This document shows positions 22,965-33,400 of a stretch of 64,000 nt of DNA, piece by piece (position 1 is the first letter of the stretch; each line of letters opens with the position of its first letter). Both the position numbers and the translations under genes were made by a program. The stretch is from Odiellus spinosus (lineage: Eukaryota > Arthropoda > Arachnida > Opiliones > Phalangiidae). Location: NCBI GenBank assembly GCA_963920705.1, contig OY987233.1, positions 9,535,459-9,599,458 on the forward strand, given 5' to 3'. A model generated the notes under the pieces. It saw only the letters and a list, made by a program, of their open reading frames with translations. It made no database searches and was not told the origin of the DNA.

Positions 22965-23006
22965 ATGTATCTGTTTCTATATTTTGTATTAGGACCAGTT
23001 GGAATT

Positions 23007-23225
23007 ATGGAACGACTACCACGGGACATGGAAATTCAAAATGAAGAAAGAAAAAAGTCTACGGTTTCTATGGAACTTTCGGAAGTGTTGGATGATACTC
23101 TGATGCCAGGGGTCTTCTTCAATTTCATGGGATATGTAAAATTATTCGTTCTGCTGATGTGGTTCATTAAAAAAGGCGGTTTTAACTCCACAAATTCCAA
23201 AGAACGTTCTCAGAAAATGATGTGA
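23007..23225 (+). CDS. Possible small single-pass membrane protein
   Basis: A 72-residue open frame from MERLPRDMEIQ has one hydrophobic segment (YVKLFVLLMWFI) followed by a basic KKGG and a polar tail. A possible splice acceptor (TATTTTGTATTAG) ends 17 bp before the ATG, so this may be the last exon of a gene whose first exon is a 5' UTR. AATAAA lies at about 23274, in the region duplicated with the arylsulfatase 3' end. I recognise no family. Codon use is not repeat-like, which favours a real gene, but the evidence is thin. Confidence 0.35.
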   Translation: MERLPRDMEIQNEERKKSTVSMELSEVLDDTLMPGVFFNFMGYVKLFVLLMWFIKKGGFNSTNSKERSQKMM

Positions 23226-23258
23226 AAATATGAAGTGATGAAATTGTTATTCATTTTA

Positions 23259-23534
23259 ATTGTATCATTTAATAATAAATTTTATTACTTATTTCGTAAC
23301 TTAAAAACAATTTAATAATTTTTATTACATGACGTCATCTTTCCAAGTAACCCACTCTCCATTATGAAGTTCGGGATTAGACAAATAATCCCTTTTATTG
23401 TATCATTTAATAATAAATTTTATTACTTATTTCGTAACTTAAAAACAATTTAATAATTTTTATTACATGACGTCATCTTTCCAAGTAACCCACTCTCCAT
23501 TATGAAGTTCGGGATTAGACAAATAATCCCTTTT
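23259..23534. repeat. 138-bp tandem duplication at the arylsulfatase 3' end
   Basis: 23259-23396 and 23397-23534 are virtually identical. The unit contains the last part of the arylsulfatase coding sequence, its stop codon and 3' flank. The gene reads first into the right-hand copy, so the left-hand copy is a downstream, untranslated duplicate. Confidence 0.9.
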
Positions 23535-25052
23535 CCCCGTTAGAGGTTGGACTGCATTGTTCCAATGTAATTGTAACTTTTCTCGCAACATATCTAATAT
23601 CTGATCAAATATAATTGTTTTACATTTTATTGCCTATTCTTCATAAGCAGTGTTGTCAAGCTTCTAGTCAGTTAGGAAAGATAGGAGGTTGATTCTGATG
23701 GGATTCTTAGGAGAAATCTCCTAGGTTACAAAATATAGGGGGATTTCTCTGTCAAAATAGGAGGATTATACTACCGAGTTAGATAATTTTTTTGCCCTTG
23801 ACAACACAGTTTATTTCAAAAGTCTATCACTTTATTCATTAAAAGTAAACAACGCCCCGTAGCTTAATACTATAAGCATAGGTCCGTGTAAATGTACCGG
23901 CAGATTCTGATTCGAGACACTCTAGCGGTCGCAGTCGCCGTGTAAATAGTGAACGGATAAAGCGGCACTCTGCGGAGAAGTTCAGGAGTTAGGAGGGATG
24001 ACAATATAGTCAACCGTGGCCCGCCTAAATTCTATAGCTCTCTTTCGACTCAAAATATCGAGGTCGAGTCCAAATAACTCGAGGCGGACAGGTGTGATGA
24101 CTTTTTGGCTAGTACGTTTACCAGGCCCTTTGTTGATAGTATTGAGCTACGGGGCGTTGTTTACTTTTATGGAATAAAGTCATAGACCTTTGGTTATTGT
24201 TAATACCTCGGGCTTATCCATCGCCAGGTTTGTATATTCGCAAGGGTCTTTTGCAATATCAAAGAGACAGGCTTCTTTACTTGTGTTACACGATTGAATT
24301 ATATCATCGCTAGGCCTTGGTCCACAATCAATAACAATCGGATTCATTTTATAGCTTTCAACCTGATTATCACTTAGAAATTTGATATTGACGTCACGAC
24401 CGGAATCCCCGGTCCACCCATTTAAATCCTGATAAGGGAAAGATCCGCTAATCATTTTATAATCGCCATATCTGATAGCGGATAAGTTCCAGATCGGATC
24501 TAATGACAAGATCATTTCCGTTCGTTTGGACGACGTATTTGCGGATATCGAATGCCACATATCAATACCGTCCAATTGGTCCGGGACCTTGGAAGAGTTA
24601 AACCCTAAACAGCACGGAATAACGCGTTTATGAGGGACCAATGACCAGTAACCGACGAAAAACGTTAAGGAACTAACCAGCAATTGTAAGAATGGTTGGA
24701 TACCAATCTACGACATGCATCAATCCATTCCATAATCCTTTATGGTTTATGTGACTCGTACTCCAGATAAACGCGACTCCTCGTACACCTCCTTCCCAGG
24801 TTGAGAATTTCTCTCCTCTAAGTGGCCAATTAGAACCTCCATTACTGGACATAAAAGTGACATCAGCCCCGTTATCAGTCGTGAAAATTATCACGGAGTT
24901 ATTCAACATGTTTCGGTTGGATAAGGTATCCATAACCTCCTTAACTGAAAGATCTAAGGCCTTTAAAGCGCCTAGAATAAGGTGAAACTATTGAGTACTT
25001 GAGCCTAAATAAGAAAGGATAGAAGCTACACTGGGAACTTTAATGATTTTAC

Positions 25053-25083
<31 letters not shown>

Positions 25084-26533
25084 TTGGGTAATTTTGTATT
25101 ACTAGCTGTCATGTTTAAACCGTCAACCGACTCACCGTCCCTCTGATTGGTTGTTGGTGTCCAAATGATCGAGATAGTGGGCAAAATTTAAGGGGTGTTT
25201 CTTTCTGTTCGGAGTGGTTTACTCATTATTTACTTCAATATAGTAATTTTTCGTTAAGCCTTGGCCACTACGAGCCGTTATAATTTGAAATAACGGTACT
25301 CAGGGAAGGAAGTATGCTAGGATGACGTTATTGGTGATCTGTTTCAATCACGTTTCAAAACGTTTTCAAGACACTCCCATAGTAGGAAGATGAATAGGGG
25401 TGCCTTCCCAGTGTAATTTCTATACTCTCTTCGCTACTGGAAGCTCTAACCTGCAAAGTTTCTACGTTTATCATCTTTAATATACGAAAATTCTTCAGTG
25501 TATTTATCAATAGAGTACATTGGTTTTAAAGGATTGCCACGATGAACCGCGTGATGCGTTAGACATAAAAATAATGGCTTTTAAAAGAGAAAACTGGTTA
25601 TCCATCAAGGTCTTAATTGAAAACCTGATAATCTTCCTTACCTCAGTTGTATCGTGATTTTTTATAACTTGTACCGCTCTTTCGGTTAGCATATCTGTTA
25701 GGTATTGTCCTTCAGCGTGTAAAGTTTTTAAATTATTTCTAAAATCATGTCCAATTAACGTAATTTTGTCATTGGACACTGTTAGGTTTTCTGGTAAATT
25801 TTTGTAGTGACTTGCTATGGCCCCACTTTCGGAGTTGTGTTCTAAAAAATCAATGGCCCCACTCCAAAAACCAAAATGGGATTTAAATCCGCGTCTAGTT
25901 GGTGTGAATTCCTTTTTGTAGAAACCCAAATGCCACTATGATTTGAAAAACATTTAAGTTAAAAATAAGAGTCCCCAACTCTTAGTCATATATCTTACTT
26001 TACCAACTAGATGATTCTGATAACCTAATTGCTCTAACCTTTGCGGTAGTGTGGTAATACTTAGTGGTAAACCCCAATCACCTGACTCAGGTATTACATA
26101 ATTTTGTAGCCCTTAGAACCAGTAATAATTAACATTAAGTATATGATTTAAAGTTGATCATTTTAGATTTAAACCTGTATGGTGAGGGTATTTTCCCGAA
26201 AATATGGACGCTCTTGATGGCGTGCACATGGGACAAGTATAGTAATTGTTAAGTATAACACCTTGAGATGCCAACTGGTCAATGTTAGGTGTTGGAATAT
26301 CGGTCATTCCATGAAAACCAACGTCATTCCAACCCTAAAATATAATATCGTTGTTTAAAAGTCGAGAAACTTTGTAACAAAATTACCAAGTCGTCAGCGA
26401 CAATAAATATTATGTGAGGTCTTCCCGAAGTAATTAGTATCAAGTTCGAAATTGAGCAAAAAAATACAATGAACTTCAATAGAGACGGTGTTCCTTTCAG
26501 ATTAAATGAAAGTTTAGTTGGGTCTGAAATCAT
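23463..26533 (-). CDS. Arylsulfatase (ARSB/ARSI/ARSJ-like)
   Basis: Eight exons in phase: 26387-26533, 26175-26334, 25999-26111, 25642-25935, 25451-25577, 24678-24971, 24207-24604, 23463-23600, for 556 residues. An N-terminal hydrophobic segment ([17 protein letters not shown]) acts as signal peptide. The metal-binding start [20 protein letters not shown] spans the first junction. The sulfatase signature [18 protein letters not shown] includes the cysteine that is converted to formylglycine. WGLPL, VGKWHLG and FTTDNGA are also present. The enzyme would hydrolyse sulfate esters, probably of glycosaminoglycans, in lysosome or secretions. The last intron contains a MITE-D copy, and a poly-A run sits in the intron at about 25049-25080. 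It starts 137 bp from the divergent FDXACB1 start, suggesting a shared promoter. Confidence 0.93.
23818..24190. mobile_element. MITE-D copy in the last arylsulfatase intron
   Basis: Full-length copy with termini AAAAGTCTATCACTTTATTC and the inverted GGAATAAAGTCATAGAC. Its right end lies about 16 nt from the splice donor at 24206. 217 nt of the intron remain on the other side. Confidence 0.8.
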
Positions 26534-26669
26534 ACATAGAATTTATCACCTCATGGGCGCGTTTATAAAATCTGCAAAGAGTGCTTTCCCCCAAGATCGT
26601 CAGACGTATCGATGTTCAGGTTTAGCCTTAAGTTTAGATTCAAGTACTTGAACATACCAAAGTAGTTAA
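26534..26669. promoter_or_regulatory. Bidirectional promoter, arylsulfatase/FDXACB1
   Basis: Only 136 bp separate the two divergent start codons. No TATA box is evident on either side. Regulatory function is inferred from geometry alone. Confidence 0.45.
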
Positions 26670-28759
26670 ATGCCCGAAGGAACCATACTGCTGGTAGGAG
26701 AAGGAGATTTCTCGTTCGCTGCTTCATTGTTACAAAAGCAACCCAATGATTTCCAGACCGTAATAGCGACTTGTTACAAGGCCAAGGGTGAAACCATCAG
26801 TACCAATCAAGAACTTAACATGAACTTCATTAAATCATGTGGTAAGTGTAGTTACGATTAAGTTTGGTTAGGTTAGAAGTTCATATTCAGAGGCAATAGG
26901 ACGTAAGATTTAACCAATAGAACACACGAAGGAAATAAATCTATGGCCTGTCAGGAAACGTATAAAACTTAAATATGGAATTTGTTAGGAGGTCTGGTAT
27001 GGACAGACGTTGATGCAACTAAATTGCACGAACATCATATGATAATATCTCTCAAACCTTCGCAAATACGTTTCAATTTCCCTCACATCGATGGCAAAAT
27101 GAACATGAAAAATAACAGAAATCTTTTGGGACTATTCTTTCAAAGGTAAGGCATCAAAAGTGGAGCCGACTTCTGGGGGACCATCCTTAGTTCTGTGTTT
27201 ACGTCTTTCAGTTGTTCGAAACTCTTAAAGGAAAGTAACAATTACTTTGCCCAAGTGGTTGTGACTATGTGCGCTGGTCAAGGTGGTACCCCAGCGGATG
27301 GACCATTCCTCAGACGCTGGGAAGACTCGTGGAAAATAACCCAATTGGCGGCTGAAGCTGACTTTCTTCTTAGGAAAACGTATCCATTTAATCCAGAAGG
27401 TTACGCCAAGTATAACTGTACTGGATTCAGGTAAGTTCTGCTCATTGCCCATCTTCGTAGTACCATTGTGGACTTGTGGTTCAAATGTGCAATCCTTTTT
27501 TGGGTTGTATTTCGCAGAAAACAAGAGAAAGGTTTTCGTGTAGATGGATCCATTGTCCACGAGTTTTCTTTAGGAAGACACGTTGAAATTGACTTGTCTG
27601 GCGTTTCTCCACTGTCTCCAATTAGCTTTAGTAATTGTGGGACATACTTGGTTCCAAAGTATTTTGCTAATAAAATCAGCACGTAAGCTTATTGATAAAC
27701 TATAACCAAGTTGCCATAAGCAATAGAGGGTTAAAATACATTGGGACCAATTTCAATTGCAGATTTCAAACACGAAAATCGGTCAATTACAAAGATATGA
27801 CACTCACACACATATTACAAGAATTCAAGAGACTAAATTTCAAAACCACTCTTAAAGAAATATCCCCAAGTCCAATTAAAATGGATACAAACCATGTCAT
27901 TGAAGAAAACCACGTGGTGATAGAGTCTGAATCACTCGTGGATAATGAATGCTATCTCAACCTAACTCTCTTAGACATGTATAAAATAAAAGTAGTTGAA
28001 AAAGGTGTCTGCGAAACAATTACTGGTCTGGTTTTCCAAAACGGTCCAATCAATGATAAATTCCTCCCAGTACAAGAACACATCGTATTACATTACCAAC
28101 CTGAGAATGATGAAAATGACCTAATAGAAATAATTCAAACAATTGCGAAAGTTGAAATTCAAGCAATTTCTGCTGAAAACTTTGAAACAAAAGTACTTGA
28201 GCCCACTTGGGCCAAATATAAAAGTCAAATGGATAAAATTCCAACGTTCCACGATTTACCATCAAGGACAACGATTTTCGTTGATCCAGACCATAACGTC
28301 ATAGGATTATCAACTAAATATCAGACTACATCGACAGATACGAACACATTAGGGTGTTTCAGTGTAGATAAACTTCTGCAACAAAAATTTGACGTTTCAG
28401 ACTGGAGATTGTTATGGAACGTTGATGACTTGAGTACAAAGTCACCAGTTGAGTTTCCACTGGAAACAATTCACGATATATCGTTTTGGTGTTGTTTTAA
28501 TGAACAAAGAACTTTCGATGAGTTGAGCTTTACGAATTGTTTGCGTAATTACTTAGGCGATATTCTTAAAAGTGTCACGTTGGTTGAGGAATACAGACAC
28601 GAGGGGAAATGTGGAACGGATACGAATAGAATTAGTAGATGTTACCGATTGGTATATCAGTCGTGCAATTGCGTTCTTTCAAAATCAATGACTAACGATA
28701 TTCAGAATAGATTACGAGAGTTTCTTGAAAAACATTACAAAACAATTGTCTTGAGATAA
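26670..28759 (+). CDS. FDXACB1: FDXACB1-like: BMT5-type Rossmann domain plus FDX-ACB domain
   Basis: Five exons in phase: 26670-26841, 26989-27145, 27212-27430, 27518-27682, 27763-28759, for 569 residues. The N-terminus (ILLVGEGDFSFAASLL, then IRFNFPHIDGK, NRNLLGLFF, TMCAGQGGTPAD) is the DUF2431/BMT5-type methyltransferase-like fold. The last 90 residues (FDELSFTNCLRNYLGDILKS, VTLVEEY, CYRLVYQS, LREFLEKHYKTIVLR) form a ferredoxin-fold anticodon-binding domain, as in mitochondrial phenylalanyl-tRNA synthetase. This pairing is the architecture of FDXACB1, whose molecular role is poorly defined. Related yeast Bmt5 methylates 25S rRNA. The BMT5 and FDX-ACB domains are separated by a variable middle of about 260 residues. 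Confidence 0.88.
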
Positions 28760-29085
28760 TCTTATCTTTGTTTGAAATGTAACAAATGTAATTAAACGGA
28801 AAATTGATGATGTGGAATTAATGCTTTCAAAACTTTACACTTCCAGCAATATCGCTTATCTCTTTGGCAACTAGCTTCCAAACTAGCTTTCAAACTAGCT
28901 TACACAAATACATCCACTCACGTATCATGGGCAGTAACTAACTTCAAGGCTCCAAAAAAGTGTTGCAGCCACTTCAAATAACTCTTACCATCCCTGAATA
29001 TCTCTTCTACCATTTGAAAATAAAATATACAACAAAAAACACAAATGCGGAAACTTTTAAGTTTTATTTCAATTCAAGTTACATT
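28760..29085. other. Short intergenic stretch
   Basis: Contains the 3' flanks of FDXACB1 and of the convergent zinc-finger gene. A threefold CAAACTAGCTT-type repeat occurs at 28866-28906. Nothing else is supported. Confidence 0.4.
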
Positions 29086-29844
29086 TTACTCTTTCTTAAC
29101 ATCATTTAGATTAATCATTGGCTTTTGAGCCACGGGTCGAATAAAAACGATATTATTAGCGGGTGTCAGCCTTTTAACAACGATCTTGGACTTGTAATCG
29201 TGAACAAACGACTTGTGATTCTTCAAGCCAGCTGCATGCTGTCCTTTGTAGTCACAAACGTCACATTCGAAATTTTTATTATCTTGACGAGCGTGATGAC
29301 TCAATACGTGAGAGTCCAATTCTTCCTTACTTTTGAAGACGGGCCAACTTAAGCAGTTACGACATTGGTACGTTGGCAAAATTCTAGATTCGCCAGAATG
29401 TTTCGATTCGTGGTTATCTAAATTAGCCTTCGATGTAAACCAACTATTACACCATTTACATTTAAGCGGTGGTTTACGATCCGGAGCATCAACAACTGGT
29501 TTTGGGGGTTCATCGCTCACGGTATCGGGTTGGCAATGTACTTGCACGGATGTGTTAGGTTGGCTGGTAGACGCGCTAGTCGAAGGACTATTAGGGTTAA
29601 CGAATACGACGTTATTGTTACGAGGCTTATTTATGGATATTTTGGATTTATATTCGTGGACTAGAAGTTTATGATACTTTAAACTGTAATCGTACGGTCC
29701 TTTGTACGAACACTGATCGCATTCGAAAGGTTTATCAGTTGGATGAATTAACTTGTGACGTTTTAAACTAATTCTGGATTTAAAACTTTTGCCACATTGT
29801 TCACACGGAAAATCTTTTCCAATCGTATTAGATTCTTGAGACAT
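29086..29844 (-). CDS. C2H2 zinc-finger protein
   Basis: A single exon of 252 residues with five C2H2-type fingers: FPCEQCGKSFKSRISLKRHK, FECDQCSYKGP, LKCKWCNSWFTS, YQCRNCLSWPVF and FECDVCDYKGQ, each with its histidine pair. The second and fifth fingers and the sequence after them (VHEYKSKI/VHDYKSKI, then NNxVF) are clearly duplicated, so the protein arose by internal duplication around a low-complexity Ser/Pro/Thr linker. No KRAB, BTB or ZAD domain is present. A nuclear DNA-binding role is inferred from the fingers, and the target is unknown. Confidence 0.88.
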   Translation of the reverse strand: MSQESNTIGKDFPCEQCGKSFKSRISLKRHKLIHPTDKPFECDQCSYKGPYDYSLKYHKLLVHEYKSKISINKPRNNNVVFVNPNSPSTSASTSQPNTSVQVHCQPDTVSDEPPKPVVDAPDRKPPLKCKWCNSWFTSKANLDNHESKHSGESRILPTYQCRNCLSWPVFKSKEELDSHVLSHHARQDNKNFECDVCDYKGQHAAGLKNHKSFVHDYKSKIVVKRLTPANNIVFIRPVAQKPMINLNDVKKE

Positions 29845-30450
29845 TTTAGCTATCTTAAGTCCAGGCCTAAGCCGTTTTCAAGTCATTTTAGAGTTAAATC
29901 TATAATATTGTCATATAATTTTCACGTCTTCGGTATAGCGTTAAAATCCGCCCAGAATCCATACAACCGTTAGCAAAGGCTTAAGGGAAGGAATAAGAAT
30001 ACATTGAAAATTTGTGTCTCTATCTCTAGTTTTAAAAGATTTATAAGTGATAAGAGTCACTTACTATGTTAAATGTTAAGATAATGCAAAAATTTAAGTT
30101 TTCCATTAGTTTAAACGCGATGTTTACAAAGTTAGCTTCGCACCAGTTATCGACGAGGTACATAGGCAGTGTACTGTGATAGAATAATCCCGTTTGGCCA
30201 AATTAAGAAGCTAGACTCGCGACGACAAACTAACGTATGTCTTTATCGTAGACTACATTTTCGTCTGCTAAGGTTACATGCAGACGACATCGGGCAATGT
30301 TAATTTAAACATCGATGATTTTAACTTTACAAATTATTACATGTCCAGCTTTCTAGCTTATACTAATAACTAATGTAACAAATTTATCCAATGTGTCTCG
30401 ACTGAAACATCGTCCCCATGTAAAAATACATTAAAATGTATTTCTAAGCA
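29845..30450. other. Intergenic, no feature recognised
   Basis: Unique AT-rich sequence between the divergent zinc-finger and astacin genes. I see no coding, RNA or repeat signal beyond the presumed promoters. Confidence 0.4.
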
Positions 30451-30454
30451 GAAA

Positions 30455-33400
30455 ATGTTTTGGTCGATAATTATCTTTATATCATTTGATTTATGGGTCA
30501 ACATTAGAACAGGAACCCCCGAAAAACATGTTAATGTTCGAAAAAGGACTAATTTTGTCTATGAAATTCAACATTATGTCTCATTACTCCGTAAAGTGAT
30601 CAGTTAAATTTTAATATTACAATACAAGATTACCCTAGATTGAGATTGAAGCATAAAAACTTTTCGAAATGTCAAATCTGATTAAATGACTTTTATAAAG
30701 AGGTTTTAGTAGAGATTAAGAGTGGATTTAAAATATTTTGTATTATTGTTACCGATAAATGTAAGAGTACAAAGAAAGCAAATGCTTGGCGTCAAATGTA
30801 TTCACTGTATTTGAAATTATAAATCACCCGCTTATGTTCGATAAGACATTACGTATCTTTTAATAAATAATAATATAGGGGTAACGAACATTAAAGAGTT
30901 ATACCCGACTCCAAATGTCAATTTTTCTATTTGAATCTAACTGAAATCCGATTAGTAGTAATCGGTCTAGAAATATTTGAATAACAATGTCTTACGTTTA
31001 ACCAACTAATTACAGGCTTCAATTATTCTATATAGCCTAGTATCTGATATTTAAAAGCTAAAATTGGACAATAAAAATGCCCCCTAGTCCTTTAACCTTC
31101 TATAGTTTAATTATCATTGTCAGTAAATTTATATGGCGTTATTAATCATAACCCCTATACGGGTATAAGTATCCTGCAATGAATCAAGATTTAGTTAGAC
31201 CTTAAAAAGATTCCAAAAAATAAACAGCGGTTAATTTTATCTCTCAGTTAGAAAATATGCTCGGAATATTTCTTATCGTAAGCATAAATTTGGTCTTTTT
31301 AAAGTTAATCTGCTCTGATTTTCTAATGGTTCAAACAGTTTTGGTCTAAGAGATCGTAGAGAAATGTTACGGTCATTTTAAGATAGGGGTCATTTTTTAA
31401 CTTTTGCTAGATTTCTATCAGAGGCGGAATAATCTTTAATGAGTAGCTCATGCCAATTTTATTGTTTTAAATTAATCTATGGAATGTCTTCTTTCTAATG
31501 GTGCAATCAGTTTAGGTCGAAGAGATCGTAGAGAAATGCTACTGTCATTTTAAGATAGGGGCCATTTAACCTTTGTACGATTTCTATCGGTTGCGAAACA
31601 TTATTTTCGAAGGGCTTGTCTCAATTTTATTATATAATATTTAATCTATGTAATGTCTATTTTCTAATGGTGCAATCATGCAGTTTTGGTCTAAAAGATC
31701 GTAGAGAAAAGTTACGGTCATTTTAAAATAGGGGTCATTTTTTTTTTTTTTTAACTTTTGCACGATTTCTATCAGTGGTGAAATAATATTTTCGAGGGAC
31801 TAGCCGCAATTTAATTACATAAGATTTATTCTATGGAATGTCTTTTTTCTAATGGTGCAATCAGTTTTGGTCTAAGAGATCGTAGAGAAAGGTTACGGTC
31901 ATTTTAAGATAGGGGTCGATTTTTAACTTTTGCTAGATTTCTATCAATGGCGTGATTTTATTGTAGAAATGAATTAAAAATAAGTTGTTCATAGATTCTA
32001 TTATCAGTTTAGATATTATGAAATAAAACTTAATTATAATGGTTCTTAAAATTAAATTGTACAGATTTCAAGCCTAATTTTGACTAAATGCGATTTACAA
32101 ATAGACGATGAACAACCAACTTTCTTGAAAATTGAAAATGTAAGAAACGTTATCATTTATTTAAACCATTTCTAATCTAAGTTAAGTTATTAATTAAACC
32201 CGTTGATTAAGTTTTTAAGTATAATTTGTATTAATATTGCTAAAAAGTCAATTTTAACTATAATTTATAATGAAATTAATTGAAACATTAATTTTAACAG
32301 GGAAGACTGATCAAGTTTCCGTATGATAAAAATGAATCCATAGATCTTGTAAGCGAAACTAATTCCTATCATTTTTATTTCTAGAAATACTAAATTTTAC
32401 GATTGAATAGTTAATTTAAAATAATTTAAATAATTTTCACAGAAAGAATTTATTGAAAATCATAACGCCAAAATCGAGAGACTTCGAGGAGTAAGTTTAC
32501 AAAAGCTGCGTTCATACTAGGCCTTAGAATCGATTTAAACCGACTCAAAACGTTTCGCTAGTGTCGTGTGAATGGAATTCCTCTTTTCTATAATCGATTT
32601 GATTCGATTTCTCAAAACTGCTTCGGGAACCAGTTTCGTACCGATTCGGTTTCAACAACCGATAGATGAAGATACGATAAATCGATTTATAATGCGCGAA
32701 CGCGTGACGCTTAAAACGACTCCTGGCGATTTGAATATCGATTTGATTTTACCGTTTCAAATCGATTAAGAAATACTAGTGTGACCGTAGATAAACATAT
32801 CTGTAAGCCAAAGAATATAATAAAAGATGCAGATTTTGGTATTGAATTAAAAGGAGAACCTCCTGCGACCTCCTGTACCTTCGGCTTCGTAAATTATTCC
32901 CCGCGACACGCGCTGTAGTAGGCACATCTGAAAATAATCAGGAGATTTATTAATCACGATTAAAAGAGTGAATTCCGCAGCACGTGTCGCTAGATTTTAT
33001 TAATCCAAATGTACAGGGACGCATTTTGATTGGCCGGAGGTTCTCCTTTAAATGAATAAGCCAAATCAGGTTTAAAGTCATTGTAACATTCAGAGACATT
33101 CCCAGAATATTTTACTACAAAAGAAACTAAATGAAACATAATTCTTAACGATACAGGATTCACAATCATCGTCGTCTCTTTTGGAAACGAGAAACTACGA
33201 TTTGGAAGAAGAAAAAATCAAATACCATTACAAAGTATACTTAATTATTGCACTAATAATATCTAATTATCTGAACTATTACATTTAACTAATTAATTTA
33301 GAACATAAGTGAACTTAACCAGGAGATCCTTGATGAAAACCCTTTCATACGAAATGTGAGTTAATAAATTCTTAACTAATGATCAACATATTACCATTAG

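Noticed and set aside
25049-25080. Poly-A run as a retroposon tail
   Set aside because: It lies inside an arylsulfatase intron with no recognisable element or target duplication next to it. A simple homopolymer is sufficient.
29125-29674. Plus-strand ORFs opposite the zinc-finger gene
   Set aside because: Antisense shadows. The minus frame has five intact C2H2 fingers.
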